This document shows, in pieces, positions 1 through 10,267 of a DNA stretch of 64,000 nucleotides. The DNA lies in the NCBI RefSeq assembly GCF_002944315.1, contig NZ_CP024314.1:930001-994000 (forward strand), read 5' to 3'. A program made the translations under genes and the position numbers. The notes beneath the pieces are model-generated. The model did not search any database and had not been told where the DNA came from. It was given only the letters and a program-made list of their open reading frames with translations. This DNA comes from Rhizobium sp. NXC24. Lineage in GTDB: Bacteria > Pseudomonadota > Alphaproteobacteria > Rhizobiales > Rhizobiaceae. How positions within the stretch are numbered: the first letter of the stretch is position 1; every line of letters starts with the position of its first letter.

Positions 1-504
1 CCAGCGCTCCTCGATGCGGACACGGCGCAGGACGGCGTACAACATGGATGCGATCGCGAGCATCGCGCCGATATGGCCGCGGGTGATTGCAGAGCCGATG
101 ACGGCAAGCAGCAGGCCGGAATAGATCGGATGGCGAACGATGGCGTAGGGGCCGGTGCGGATGAGCGCATGATCTTCCTTGACGGTGATCACGCCACTCC
201 AATTACGGCCGAGGTGATAGCGCGCCCAGACGGCGAAGGCGAGGCCGATGACGGTCAGAGCCGCGCCGATGCCGTAATAGATCAGATCTTGCGGGAGGAG
301 CCGGAAGGACAGGAGGCCGAGCCAAGATGGCGGCGCCGCCAGCAAAAAAGCGCCGATCCAGATAGGTGCCGTGTTTGATAGCCGTGACAACGGATCTTCG
401 CTCCGCGTCGTCTTCTTGACGCGGAACGATGCAACAAACCAAATTACTGCCCAAATGCCCCAGCAGACCGGCAGGAACCGAGCCAACAAAGCTGCTTCGC
501 TCAT
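1..504 (-). CDS. Isoprenylcysteine carboxyl methyltransferase-like membrane protein (partial)
   Basis: This gene runs off the left edge of the window, so only the first 168 codons are visible. It has several hydrophobic helices and the family signature RTGPYAIVRHPIYSG near residue 130, typical of ICMT/phospholipid-methyltransferase membrane enzymes that transfer a methyl group from SAM. A charged segment (RVRIEERW) is reached at the edge. The start ATG overlaps the stop of the upstream glutathione S-transferase gene by four bases, suggesting translational coupling. The substrate is unknown; bacteria rarely have prenylated proteins, so lipid or small-thiol methylation is equally possible. A second family member lies at 25172-25777. 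Confidence 0.8.
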   Translation of the reverse strand, partial: MSEAALLARFLPVCWGIWAVIWFVASFRVKKTTRSEDPLSRLSNTAPIWIGAFLLAAPPSWLGLLSFRLLPQDLIYYGIGAALTVIGLAFAVWARYHLGRNWSGVITVKEDHALIRTGPYAIVRHPIYSGLLLAVIGSAITRGHIGAMLAIASMLYAVLRRVRIEERW

Positions 505-1238
505 GCCGCATTTTTATCCAATTCGGGATAGTGCCGGAAGATGCCGTCTTCATTAAAAGGAATGCGGCGCTCAGATTTGAGATAGCGGGCGATGTTCGGC
601 CGTTCAGCGACGGCATCATGCAGAGCTGCTAGGTGCGGATATTGAGTGCTCAGTTGCGACGTCGCACGAGGAAAGGCGTAACGCAGTCCTTCGAACACCT
701 GGAATAGAGACAGATCGACATAGGTCAGCCGATCGCCGAATATGTGCGCTGGCCCGTGCGGGTTTTGCCGCAGAACGCGTTCGAAATAGCCGAGGAATTT
801 CGGCATGCGATTATCGATGAACTCGGCAGCGCGGGCCTTGGCCTCCTCCTTCTGCTCCTCATAATATTTTGAGGTGGCGATCGGATGGTGCGTATCGTGC
901 ACTTCGGCAACAAGATCGGTGATCGTCAGTTGCAATCCGTTTACGACATGGCGCGCGGCTGGATCCTCAGGTGTGAGCCCAAGTTTCGGACCGAGATACA
1001 TCAGGATATTGGCGACATGGGAGATGATGAGATCGCCGTCTTTCAGGAAAGGAGGGGCAAGCGGTATATGCGCCTCGGATTTGCTCTTCATCACCGCCAT
1101 CATCGCGTGAATGCCTTGGCCTTCGCTCGCAGGACCCCGGCAGATGTCGATATAGTCGGCGCCGGCCTCTTCGAGCGCCAAGCGCACAAACTCGCCACGG
1201 CCTTGGATGCCGTCCCAGTAGTAAAGCTCATAGGGCAT
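501..1238 (-). CDS. Glutathione S-transferase family protein
   Basis: The 245-residue product has the thioredoxin-like N-terminal domain (ELYYWDGIQGRGEFVRLALE, Tyr near residue 7 as likely catalytic residue) and an all-helical C-terminal domain with the N-capping motif FGDRLTYVDLSLFQ near residue 170. It probably conjugates or reduces electrophiles with glutathione in the cytosol. The length is near the family norm with a short C-terminal extension. It overlaps the following ICMT-like gene by four bases and is therefore probably co-transcribed with it. The substrate cannot be read from the sequence. Confidence 0.88.
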   Translation of the reverse strand: MPYELYYWDGIQGRGEFVRLALEEAGADYIDICRGPASEGQGIHAMMAVMKSKSEAHIPLAPPFLKDGDLIISHVANILMYLGPKLGLTPEDPAARHVVNGLQLTITDLVAEVHDTHHPIATSKYYEEQKEEAKARAAEFIDNRMPKFLGYFERVLRQNPHGPAHIFGDRLTYVDLSLFQVFEGLRYAFPRATSQLSTQYPHLAALHDAVAERPNIARYLKSERRIPFNEDGIFRHYPELDKNAA

Positions 1239-1266
1239 TCAAGAATCCTTCCGTCCCGTTGCAGGT

Positions 1267-1557
1267 CTATTTCGGTTCGCGGCCAAAATCCTTGCGCAAC
1301 TCATCCTTGGCGGCTTCGAGCGTCTGTTTCTGCCGCTTGCTGAGATGGCTGCCGGCGCGATTGATATAGAAATTTAGCATCGACATAGCGGAACGGAAGG
1401 GGCTGGACTTGCGGCGATCGCTCGCCTCTGCGGAATGCTTGAGAGAGTCGGCAATGGCCTTGGGATCGCGCGATTTGAAGACGCCGTCTTTCAAGTCCAA
1501 GGCGTCGCTGTTCTCGGTCACGTCATGTGACCATTTCTTCTTTTGGGATCGGGCCAT
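1267..1557 (-). CDS. DUF3175 family small protein
   Basis: The 96-residue basic, lysine-rich protein carries the DUF3175 pattern: KKWSHDVTENSDALDL at the N-terminus, then a conserved core with SPFRSAMSMLNFYINRAG and KDELRKDFGR at the end. No signal peptide or membrane segment is visible. The function of this family is unknown. It sits among other short stress-type genes on the same strand (1587-1901, 2394-2684), a grouping common in rhizobia. The start ATG is preceded by an AGGAAGGAG-like ribosome site, which supports it. Confidence 0.8.
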   Translation of the reverse strand: MARSQKKKWSHDVTENSDALDLKDGVFKSRDPKAIADSLKHSAEASDRRKSSPFRSAMSMLNFYINRAGSHLSKRQKQTLEAAKDELRKDFGREPK

Positions 1558-1586
1558 AGCAGGGCTCCTTCCTCAAGAATTTGACG

Positions 1587-1901
1587 TTAGTGATGAGCGC
1601 GGTGCTCGTTGCGTTTGCGCGTTGCAGCGGCCTTCTTTGCCGATGCGGAACGTTCGCTCGCAGAGCGGCTCGCGGATGCCTTGCCGCCGATGCGTCCGCC
1701 CTTTTCAGAGGATGCGTGGCTTTCGCTATGGCCTCGGCCGGAGCCGGATTTTTTACCGCCGCCGCTTTCCTTGTTTACGGTCGCCCAGGCACGACGTTCG
1801 GCTTCTTCATCGGAAACGCCACGGCTCTCGTAGCTTTCCTCGATATGTTCAGCCTTGCGCTTCTGCTTGTCGGTATATGCGGATTTGTCTCCTCGGGGCA
1901 T
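1587..1901 (-). CDS. Small basic 'plasmid stabilization'-type protein (KGG-like C-terminus)
   Basis: The start MPRGDKSAYTDKQKRKAEHI is chosen because AAGGAG lies eight bases upstream; a longer reading from 1934 lacks this. The 104-residue product has an N-terminal block (KRKAEHIEESYESRGVSDEE, RRAWATVNKESGGGKKSG) found in proteins often labelled plasmid stabilization proteins, then a Gly/Ser/Lys/Arg-rich low-complexity tail with GGRIGGKASA, resembling stress-induced KGG proteins. The name is inherited from annotation and no toxin or antitoxin partner is next to it. A possible general-stress promoter lies at 1933-1957, so a stress role is more likely than plasmid maintenance. Confidence 0.75.
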   Translation of the reverse strand: MPRGDKSAYTDKQKRKAEHIEESYESRGVSDEEAERRAWATVNKESGGGKKSGSGRGHSESHASSEKGGRIGGKASASRSASERSASAKKAAATRKRNEHRAHH

Positions 1902-1932
1902 GATGTTTCTCCTTGTTGCCTGTGAGAAAACC

Positions 1933-1957
1933 AACCCAACGCCACGGAAAAAGTTCC
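1933..1957 (-). promoter_or_regulatory. Possible EcfG-type general stress promoter
   Basis: Read on the minus strand there is GGAAC, a 16-base spacer, then GGTT, 32 bases before the ATG at 1901. The alphaproteobacterial general-stress sigma factor EcfG recognises GGAAC-N16/17-CGTT, so this is one base from consensus in the -10 element. The downstream gene is a typical stress-regulon member. No experimental support. Confidence 0.4.
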
Positions 1958-1980
1958 GATTTCAGCAGGAATATGGGCGA

Positions 1981-2133
1981 TCAGTTCGAAGCATCTGGGA
2001 GGGGAGGGTGCGCCGCGGTGCGCGTATCCTCAGTCGATGCGGGGAACATGATGCCGACAGAGCGGTCGATGATGAAGATCAGAACCAGCGCTGCGAAGAG
2101 ATAAAGAGTGGCGAGAAGGAGGAGGGATAGCAT
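1981..2133 (-). CDS. Small single-span membrane protein, unknown function
   Basis: From the ATG at 2133 the product is 50 residues: a long hydrophobic N-terminal helix (MLSLLLLATLYLFAALVLIF) followed by a short polar tail rich in Pro and Ala. A longer reading starts at 2196 but adds an unlikely basic leader. No strong ribosome site is seen, so the gene call is tentative. It lies among stress-type small genes on the same strand. I do not recognise a family. Confidence 0.4.
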   Translation of the reverse strand: MLSLLLLATLYLFAALVLIFIIDRSVGIMFPASTEDTRTAAHPPLPDASN

Positions 2134-2393
2134 GGGTTTACGTCGATCCAGCCGCCAAGCAGCAGCCTGCCCCGACAGCCAGAACAAAGACTTCAACGCG
2201 ATTCATGTCGTTATTACCCTGGCGAAGTTCCCTTTTCGCTACGTACCATGGATATGTGACATCTATTCGCGCAGGACGCGTAATTTACCGAAATCCTTGC
2301 GAAAATTCGGCAACATGGCGCAACAAGCCAACGGCCCGAACTCAACCCGGGCCGATCATGTCGCCGATTGTCTCACCAACCGCAAAGTTTACG

Positions 2394-2684
2394 TCAGATC
2401 TTCGCGTCACCGGTCTTTTTTGACGCTCGTTTCGTCGCGGCCTTTGCGGTCGCTCCGGCAACGGCCGCAGCCATTACAGCAGCCGCTTGACCCTTTATCT
2501 TGGGTTTGGAGTCGGTCTTAGGTTTAGTGTCGACCTTCTCCTTCTTTCCGGCCTTTTTCTCAAGCGCGATGCGCTCGCTGCTCGCCTGTTCCCAATGAAC
2601 CGTATCACGGCCGGAAGGATATCCTTCTTCCTCCCATATGGCGTAGGCGCGCTTCTTGATCCATTCGTCCCGGGATTCCAACAT
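2394..2684 (-). CDS. DUF2934 domain protein
   Basis: The N-terminal 40 residues carry the DUF2934 motif, with IKKRAYAIWEEEGYPSGRD then HWEQA. The remaining half is low-complexity Lys/Ala/Thr-rich sequence ending in a hydrophobic-alanine stretch (AAAVMAAAVAGATAKAA), which may be an amphipathic or DNA/membrane-contacting tail. The function of DUF2934 is unknown; in rhizobia such genes are commonly near stress genes, as here. The length of 96 residues is normal for the family. Confidence 0.78.
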   Translation of the reverse strand: MLESRDEWIKKRAYAIWEEEGYPSGRDTVHWEQASSERIALEKKAGKKEKVDTKPKTDSKPKIKGQAAAVMAAAVAGATAKAATKRASKKTGDAKI

Positions 2685-3022
2685 TGCCGTCCTCCGTTCG
2701 CATTATTGAACATGGTTGAAGAAAAAATGCCCGTCTTGAAATGCGGGCTTTCATGCCTTCCCGAGCAGCCGGCATGCCGGCTCTGAGGGACCACGGAGCA
2801 AAACTCTCCCTGTCTCAATGCCCAGGCTGCGCCAGGTGCTTCGCTCGTGTACTGTGATGGACGATAGCGAAGCGACCGAACCGCCAATATGGCGAGAGCA
2901 TAATCGTCATTCAATTTAAAAACATCTAATACACAGTCTTTTCATAGAACGTTTTGTCGACGGGACCGGGAATAGACCTTGCGATCGATTGCAGCTTTCA
3001 CGGGCAAAGTTATACTCCCCCC
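2685..3022. other. Intergenic region with a minus-strand hairpin plus T-run
   Basis: This 338-base gap separates minus-strand DUF2934 and plus-strand cls. The only clear structure is a short inverted repeat at 2729-2733/2744-2748 (GCCCG/CGGGC, ten-base loop) which on the minus strand is followed by six T residues. It looks like a small intrinsic terminator or leader hairpin, but the stem is only five base pairs. ORFs in this stretch have no recognisable features and are taken as chance. Confidence 0.3.
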
Positions 3023-4486
3023 ATGTTTGACCTGGTGATTGCCCATTGGGGCCAAATCCTCGCTGTCCTTTCCATCGCCATGGGGGCGGCAGCGGCCATT
3101 CATGCGGCGATGACGAAGGAAGAGGTTCGCGCGGCGATCGGCTGGGTCGGCGTCATCATCCTGTCGCCCATCGTGGGGGCTCTGCTCTATGCAGTGGCCG
3201 GTATCAACCGCATCCGCCGGGCTTCGCTAACCTCGCAGCGCAACGTCCTGTTCCAGAAGGATGCCTCGGGCGTACTCGCGAGCTTCGATGCGCAGGGCGA
3301 AGTCGTGCGCCGGATCTTTGGCGAGCGCTTCGGATCCATGAAGACGCTTGGCGACCGCGTGGCGCGCTATCCGATGAGTACGGGCAATACCATCGAAATG
3401 CTGGAGAGCGGCGATGTCGCCTACGCTGCGATGAAAGCCGCCATCGATGGCGCCGAACGCAGCATCCTGCTGGAGACCTATATTTTCGACCGCGATCCGA
3501 TCGGCCTGCGCATCGCCGATTCGCTGATTGAGGCGGTCAAACGAGACGTCAGCGTGCGCGTGCTGATCGATGCGGTCGGCGCACGGTATTCGGTGCCGAG
3601 CATCATGGGCCATCTCAAAGAAGGCGGCGTGCAGGTGGACGTCTTCAACGGCAATGTGATCATCGGCCTCAGGTTGCCCTATGCCAATCTGCGCACCCAC
3701 CGTAAGATCCTGGCCATTGACGGCCGCATTGCCTTTACCGGCGGCATGAATATCCGCAAGGGTTTCGCCAGGGAGTTCGCCGGGGATCACTGCGCCCGCG
3801 ACATGCATTTTTGCGTCACCGGCCCCGCCGTCGCCGATCTGTTCAACACGGCCGCCGAGGACTGGCGTTTTGCCACCGGCGAGGCACTCAGCGGTGACCA
3901 CTGGCGGATTGGGACGCCCGCGAACGAACCCGGCGCGCCGGTCTTCATGCGCGTCATTGCCTCCGGACCCGACCGCAGCGTCGAGACGAACCATAAAATG
4001 CTGATCGGTGCATTCTCGGTCGCCCGCACCTCCATCCGCATCATGTCGCCCTATTTCCTGCCGGATCGCGAGTTGATCAGCGCGCTGGTGACAGCGGCAA
4101 GACGTGGCGTCGAAGTGGATGTCATCGTGCCGGCGGCCAACAATCTTGTGCTTGTCGACCGTGCCATGACCGCGCAGTTCGATCAGATGCTGAAGGATTA
4201 TTGCCGCATCTGGCGGGCTGATGGCCCTTTCAATCATTCGAAGCTGCTGACGGTCGATGGCACCTGGGCCTATGTCGGTTCTTCCAATCTTGACCCGCGC
4301 TCTCTACGGCTGAATTTCGAAGTCGATCTGGAGGTGATGGACCGCGGCTTTGCGGGCGCGCTCGATGCGCGTATCGGCGCGATCCTCGAAACGGCGATCC
4401 CGGTCGAGCTCGGCAAGCTGCGCGCTCGCCCCTTCATCGTCCGCCTGATAGAAAAGATCCTGTGGCTCGGTTCGCCCTATCTCTGA
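3023..4486 (+). CDS. cls: Cardiolipin synthase, phospholipase D type
   Basis: The 487-residue product starts MFDLVIAHWGQILAVL; the upstream ATG at 2954 is rejected because the membrane helices typical of this family begin right at 3023. Two N-terminal transmembrane helices (about residues 3-25 and 35-58) are followed by two PLD domains. The HKD motifs are HRKILAIDGRIAFTGG and HSKLLTVDGTWAYVGSSN. The enzyme condenses two phosphatidylglycerol molecules (or PG and a second lipid) into cardiolipin at the inner membrane. The next gene is an EEP-family phosphoesterase, the partner often found beside bacterial cls genes. Confidence 0.93.
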   Translation: MFDLVIAHWGQILAVLSIAMGAAAAIHAAMTKEEVRAAIGWVGVIILSPIVGALLYAVAGINRIRRASLTSQRNVLFQKDASGVLASFDAQGEVVRRIFGERFGSMKTLGDRVARYPMSTGNTIEMLESGDVAYAAMKAAIDGAERSILLETYIFDRDPIGLRIADSLIEAVKRDVSVRVLIDAVGARYSVPSIMGHLKEGGVQVDVFNGNVIIGLRLPYANLRTHRKILAIDGRIAFTGGMNIRKGFAREFAGDHCARDMHFCVTGPAVADLFNTAAEDWRFATGEALSGDHWRIGTPANEPGAPVFMRVIASGPDRSVETNHKMLIGAFSVARTSIRIMSPYFLPDRELISALVTAARRGVEVDVIVPAANNLVLVDRAMTAQFDQMLKDYCRIWRADGPFNHSKLLTVDGTWAYVGSSNLDPRSLRLNFEVDLEVMDRGFAGALDARIGAILETAIPVELGKLRARPFIVRLIEKILWLGSPYL

Positions 4487-4529
4487 ACAAAGTGGCGCGG
4501 TCCGTCTTTCTACAAACAAGCCTTTTCAC

Positions 4530-5453
4530 ATGACAAGGCCGGCAATCACTCCCTATACTCCTCCTGAAGACGCCGCTCGGCAGGCTTTGACAACGGAAAT
4601 GGTCAACGGACAGATGCGGAAAAAGAACGAGAGTCTCCGTGCAAGCATTTTCGAAACGTTGAAGAACAGAAAGAAGTCGCGGACGATGCATGCCGGCGAA
4701 CGAGCACGTCCCGCAGGCACATTGATCGCCTCCTACAATGTTCACAAATGCGTCGGCGCCGATCGCCGTTTCGATCCGGAGCGGATCAGCCGGGTCATCC
4801 ATGAAATCGATGCCGATGTCATCGGCTTGCAGGAGGCCGATACGCGGTTTGGCGAACGCACGGGTCTGCTTGACCTGCGGCGGCTCGAGCTGGAAACCGG
4901 CCTAATTCCCGTGCCCGTGGCGGGTGTCAGCAAGGCGCATGGCTGGCATGGCAATGTCGTGCTGTTCAAGCAGGGTACGGTGCGCGATGTACATCAGATC
5001 AACCTGCCGGGGCTGGAGCCCCGCGGCGCGCTCCTTGCCGAAATCGAACTGGCCCGCGGCGGAGCGCTCAGGATCATCGCTGCCCATCTCGGGCTGCTGC
5101 ATAGCTCCCGTGCCCAGCAAGCGCGTTTGATCGTCGACCTGATGAGAACCGACAATGACACGCCGACCATCCTCCTCGGCGATCTCAACGAATGGCGGCT
5201 CGGCGACCGCTCGTCGCTCAACACCTTCCAGGCCGCCTTCGGCCCGCTGCCACCGGCCGTGCCAAGCTTTCCCTCCACCCTGCCGCTTCTGGCGCTGGAC
5301 CGCATCATGGCCAATCGCCGCGGGCTGATCTCGACAGTGGAGGTTCATGACTCGCCATTGGCGCGTGTCGCCTCTGATCATCTGCCGATCAAGGCAGTCG
5401 TCAGCCTGGAAACACTGAGGGCGGAAACAGAGGCGCGGGCCGAATCTGCTTGA
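4530..5453 (+). CDS. Endonuclease/exonuclease/phosphatase (EEP) family protein
   Basis: The product of up to 307 residues has the EEP fold motifs: ASYNVHKCVGADRRFD, the metal-binding Glu in VIGLQEADTR, AAHLGLL, the GDLNEWR motif and a terminal SDHLPI. No signal peptide is present. The family covers Mg-dependent phosphoesterases acting on nucleic acids, inositol phosphates or phospholipids. Its position 43 bases after cls on the same strand, a recurrent arrangement, suggests a link with membrane lipids. The start is uncertain: in-frame ATGs at 4530 and further in are possible and none has a strong ribosome site. Confidence 0.82.
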   Translation: MTRPAITPYTPPEDAARQALTTEMVNGQMRKKNESLRASIFETLKNRKKSRTMHAGERARPAGTLIASYNVHKCVGADRRFDPERISRVIHEIDADVIGLQEADTRFGERTGLLDLRRLELETGLIPVPVAGVSKAHGWHGNVVLFKQGTVRDVHQINLPGLEPRGALLAEIELARGGALRIIAAHLGLLHSSRAQQARLIVDLMRTDNDTPTILLGDLNEWRLGDRSSLNTFQAAFGPLPPAVPSFPSTLPLLALDRIMANRRGLISTVEVHDSPLARVASDHLPIKAVVSLETLRAETEARAESA

Positions 5454-5602
5454 AATCGGGCATGCGGCGCTAAGCCGAAAAGGTCGACTGCCGTTTCGAT
5501 CCATCCCATGAAATCATCCGGGGCAAAGAAGCTAATGCGTTGCGCACTCTGCGCTTCCCATTCATGATGACCTCGATTTCAGATCAGACAATGCGGATTG
5601 TG

Positions 5603-6346
5603 ATGCACATCTTTCTCGTTCGACACGGCGAATCCCTTGGCAACATCAGCGAGCAGGCTTACCGGCAGTTCGGTGATCACAACGTTCCGTTGACGCAGTG
5701 GGGCTATCGGCAGGTGCTGGAAGCCGGACGTGTGATCGCCTCCCATCTGAAAGCCCGACCAAGCGCTGAAGCGTCAAAACTGAGCATCTGGTATTCCCCT
5801 TATCTGAGGACGCTACAGAGCAAGGATGCTTTGCTCGAAGTCCTGCCGAGCGAGTGCGACACCGACTCTCGGGAGGATTACCTGTTGCGGGAACAGGATT
5901 TCGGCCTCTTCACCGAAATCTATGATCGTGCAGAACAGAAACGGAAGTTTCCCGAGGAATTCGAAAAATGGGCCAGGCTGCGTAACAACAACGGGAAATT
6001 CTATGCAAGGCCTCCCGACGGCGAGAGCAGGGCGGATGTGGCGCAGAGGGTCCGCCTATTCCTCCAGACGGTCATGCACGAGGCTAAGCATGGCAGAAAC
6101 AATGTCATTATCGTTGGCCACGGCGTCACCAACAGGGCGTTCGAAATGAATTTTCTGCATCATTCCGTCGATTGGTTCGAACGCTCGGACAATCCAGGAA
6201 ATGCGGATGTCACATTGATCGAGGGCACCGCCACGGAAGGTTACACGTCAATCCTGATCCACAAGGCGGTCGATCGGGCTAAGGGTGAGGAGGGCGAATT
6301 GCGGGATGCCTATGGTTCGGAGCTGGTCACCGCGAAGATTGGGTGA
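5603..6346 (+). CDS. Histidine phosphatase (phosphoglycerate mutase-like) family protein
   Basis: The start MHIFLVRHGESLGN is chosen since the RHG catalytic motif lies within ten residues of the N-terminus in this family; in-frame ATGs at 5591 and 5540 exist. The catalytic histidine is in LVRHGES, and the second conserved histidine is in IIVGHGVTNRAF. The product has 247 residues. A phosphohistidine intermediate is expected, but the substrate (sugar phosphate, phosphoprotein or other) is not evident. It stands alone, with 150 bases to the EEP gene and convergent to the gci gene. Confidence 0.82.
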   Translation: MHIFLVRHGESLGNISEQAYRQFGDHNVPLTQWGYRQVLEAGRVIASHLKARPSAEASKLSIWYSPYLRTLQSKDALLEVLPSECDTDSREDYLLREQDFGLFTEIYDRAEQKRKFPEEFEKWARLRNNNGKFYARPPDGESRADVAQRVRLFLQTVMHEAKHGRNNVIIVGHGVTNRAFEMNFLHHSVDWFERSDNPGNADVTLIEGTATEGYTSILIHKAVDRAKGEEGELRDAYGSELVTAKIG

Positions 6347-6437
6347 TGTGGTATGGCCCAAAACAGGGGTCTTGGGCCACAAACAATATCGATAGCGTTC
6401 AGCCGTAACGGCCGAAATTCCTGCCGAATTTATCCGC

Positions 6438-8556
<2,119 letters not shown>

Positions 8557-8561
8557 TACGT

Positions 8562-9314
8562 TCAAGTTCCCCTTCGGATCAGGCTTCGATACCGCTGCTG
8601 GCTGCCCTTCAAATGCAGTCGCATTGCCTCGCGTGCGCCGTGTTCATCGCGATCCGATATGGCTTCAGCAATGCGTCGGTGTTCTGCTTGGATCTGCGCC
8701 AGATAGTCGGCGGATGCGATTTCGTCCGGCTGATCCTGCAGGAAGGAGCGGGGAATCGCCCTCTTGCCGGTCAACTCCAGAAACTCACGGAAGCGCGGAT
8801 TGTTGGTGGCGTCGGCAATGGCGAGATGAAACGCGAAATCGGCCTCCGATGTCGCGATGCCGCGCTCCATGGCATGATCGATATCTTCGAACCGCTCGAT
8901 GATCGCCTCGTCCTGCGCCGGCGAGCGGCGGGCGGCGGCGAGGCCAGCCGCTTCGGTTTCCACCGCGGCGCGCAATTCCAGCATTTCGATGATGGAGGAG
9001 ATCCGACCCGGATCGGTGTCCAGCAAGCCCGCGGCGGGGAAGGGCGGCCTTGCGTGAAGGACGAAGACGCCGATGCCGTGGCGCACCTCGACTAGTCCAT
9101 CCGCACGCATTGAAGCGATCGCTTCGCGAATGACGGTGCGGCTGACCTTATATCGTTCGGTGAGGCCGCTTTCGCTCGGCAATTTTTCGCCAGGCTTCAA
9201 GACGCCGCCAAGTATCTCCTGGCGCAGTTGCCGGCCGACAATGTCCACCAAATTGCGCCGGCCCGTCGGCCGTTCGTTACGCTCCCTTGTCTTGATCGCT
9301 GCGCTTCTCGGCAT
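8562..9314 (-). CDS. FadR-subfamily GntR regulator of galacturonate catabolism
   Basis: The 250-residue protein has an N-terminal winged helix (GEKLPSESGLTERYKVSRTV with IREAIASMRADGLVEVRHGIG) and a C-terminal FCD ligand-binding domain with metal-ligand candidates in DFAFHLAIADAT and EHRRIAEAI. It is flanked by kdgD downstream on the same strand and udh divergently, so it very likely controls both. Autoregulation is possible. The likely inducer is galacturonate, galactarate or a lactone, but this is inference from context. The palindrome at 8522-8556 is the proposed operator. Confidence 0.87.
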   Translation of the reverse strand: MPRSAAIKTRERNERPTGRRNLVDIVGRQLRQEILGGVLKPGEKLPSESGLTERYKVSRTVIREAIASMRADGLVEVRHGIGVFVLHARPPFPAAGLLDTDPGRISSIIEMLELRAAVETEAAGLAAARRSPAQDEAIIERFEDIDHAMERGIATSEADFAFHLAIADATNNPRFREFLELTGKRAIPRSFLQDQPDEIASADYLAQIQAEHRRIAEAISDRDEHGAREAMRLHLKGSQQRYRSLIRRGT

Positions 9315-9418
9315 TCCGACATCCCCAAGTTTCGAACAGGGAGATTACAGATATATGATGACGAGCGAAAGCCCATATTATAAGTTCTACTTCGATGACA
9401 CCGATATGGGAGAAAACC

Positions 9419-10216
9419 ATGCTGAAAACTCTGTTGATGACCGGCGCTGCCGGCGGCGTTGGCCAGGCACTGCGGCCGCTTCTTTCGCAGATCGCCGAAG
9501 CCGTCGTGCTCTCGGATATTGCGCCGATCGACGATCTGCGTCCGAACGAACGCTTCATTGCCTGCGATCTCGCCGACCGCGGCGGCGTCGAGGCACTGGT
9601 CAAGGGTGTCGACGGCATTATTCATCTTGGCGGGATCTCCCTGGAAAAGTCCTTCGACCTGATCCTGCAGGGCAACATCATCGGCCTCTACAATCTCTAT
9701 GAAGCCGCCCGCGCCGCCGGCAAGCCGCGCATCATCTTTGCGAGCTCCAATCATACGATCGGCTACTATCGCCGCGACGAGCGTATCGACAACACGGTTC
9801 CGACCCGGCCGGATTCACTTTACGGGGTCTCGAAGGTCTACGGCGAAGCTCTGGCGAGCCTCTATTTCGATAAGTTCGGGCAGGAGACCTTGTCCGTACG
9901 CATCGGCTCCTGCTTCCCGGAGCCGCGCAATCCGCGCATGCTGGCGACGTGGCTCAGCGCCCGCGATTTGATGACGCTCTGCGACCGCGCCTTTGAGACA
10001 CCTCGGCTCGGACACACGATCGTCTACGGCGCCTCCGATAATGACGAACAATGGTGGGACAATCGCAACGCTGCTTTCCTCGGCTGGAAGCCGAAAGACA
10101 GCTCCTCACCCTGGCGGGCGGAAGTTCTGGCGAACGCCGCGCCGGAAGACCCGAATGATCCGGCTGTGATCTATCAGGGCGGCGGCTTTGCCGCCGCCGG
10201 CCATCCGGAAGATTGA
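9419..10216 (+). CDS. udh: Uronate dehydrogenase
   Basis: The 265-residue short-chain dehydrogenase has the NAD-binding TGAAGGVGQALR, then GIIHLGGISLEKSFD, the catalytic YGVSK (Tyr/Lys) and IRIGSC-type motif VRIGSCFPEP. These strings closely resemble Agrobacterium Udh, which oxidises D-galacturonate or D-glucuronate to the aldarolactone with NAD. The ATG at 9419 is supported by GGGAG seven bases upstream; the ATG at 9395 is rejected. It is divergent from the GntR gene and would share its regulator. The downstream alpha-ketoglutarate semialdehyde dehydrogenase is not in this locus. Confidence 0.9.
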   Translation: MLKTLLMTGAAGGVGQALRPLLSQIAEAVVLSDIAPIDDLRPNERFIACDLADRGGVEALVKGVDGIIHLGGISLEKSFDLILQGNIIGLYNLYEAARAAGKPRIIFASSNHTIGYYRRDERIDNTVPTRPDSLYGVSKVYGEALASLYFDKFGQETLSVRIGSCFPEPRNPRMLATWLSARDLMTLCDRAFETPRLGHTIVYGASDNDEQWWDNRNAAFLGWKPKDSSSPWRAEVLANAAPEDPNDPAVIYQGGGFAAAGHPED

Positions 10217-10240
10217 GAACTAAACGAGGTCAGCAATCGT

Positions 10241-10260
10241 CGGGGCGGCGATCCGCCCCG
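10241..10260. terminator. Hairpin between convergent udh and cysA
   Basis: A perfect eight-base stem (CGGGGCGG/CCGCCCCG) with a CGAT loop lies between the stops of udh (plus) and cysA (minus). There is no clear T-run on either side, so it is a terminator candidate by position and strength of stem only. Confidence 0.4.
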
Positions 10261-10267
10261 TAAAACC

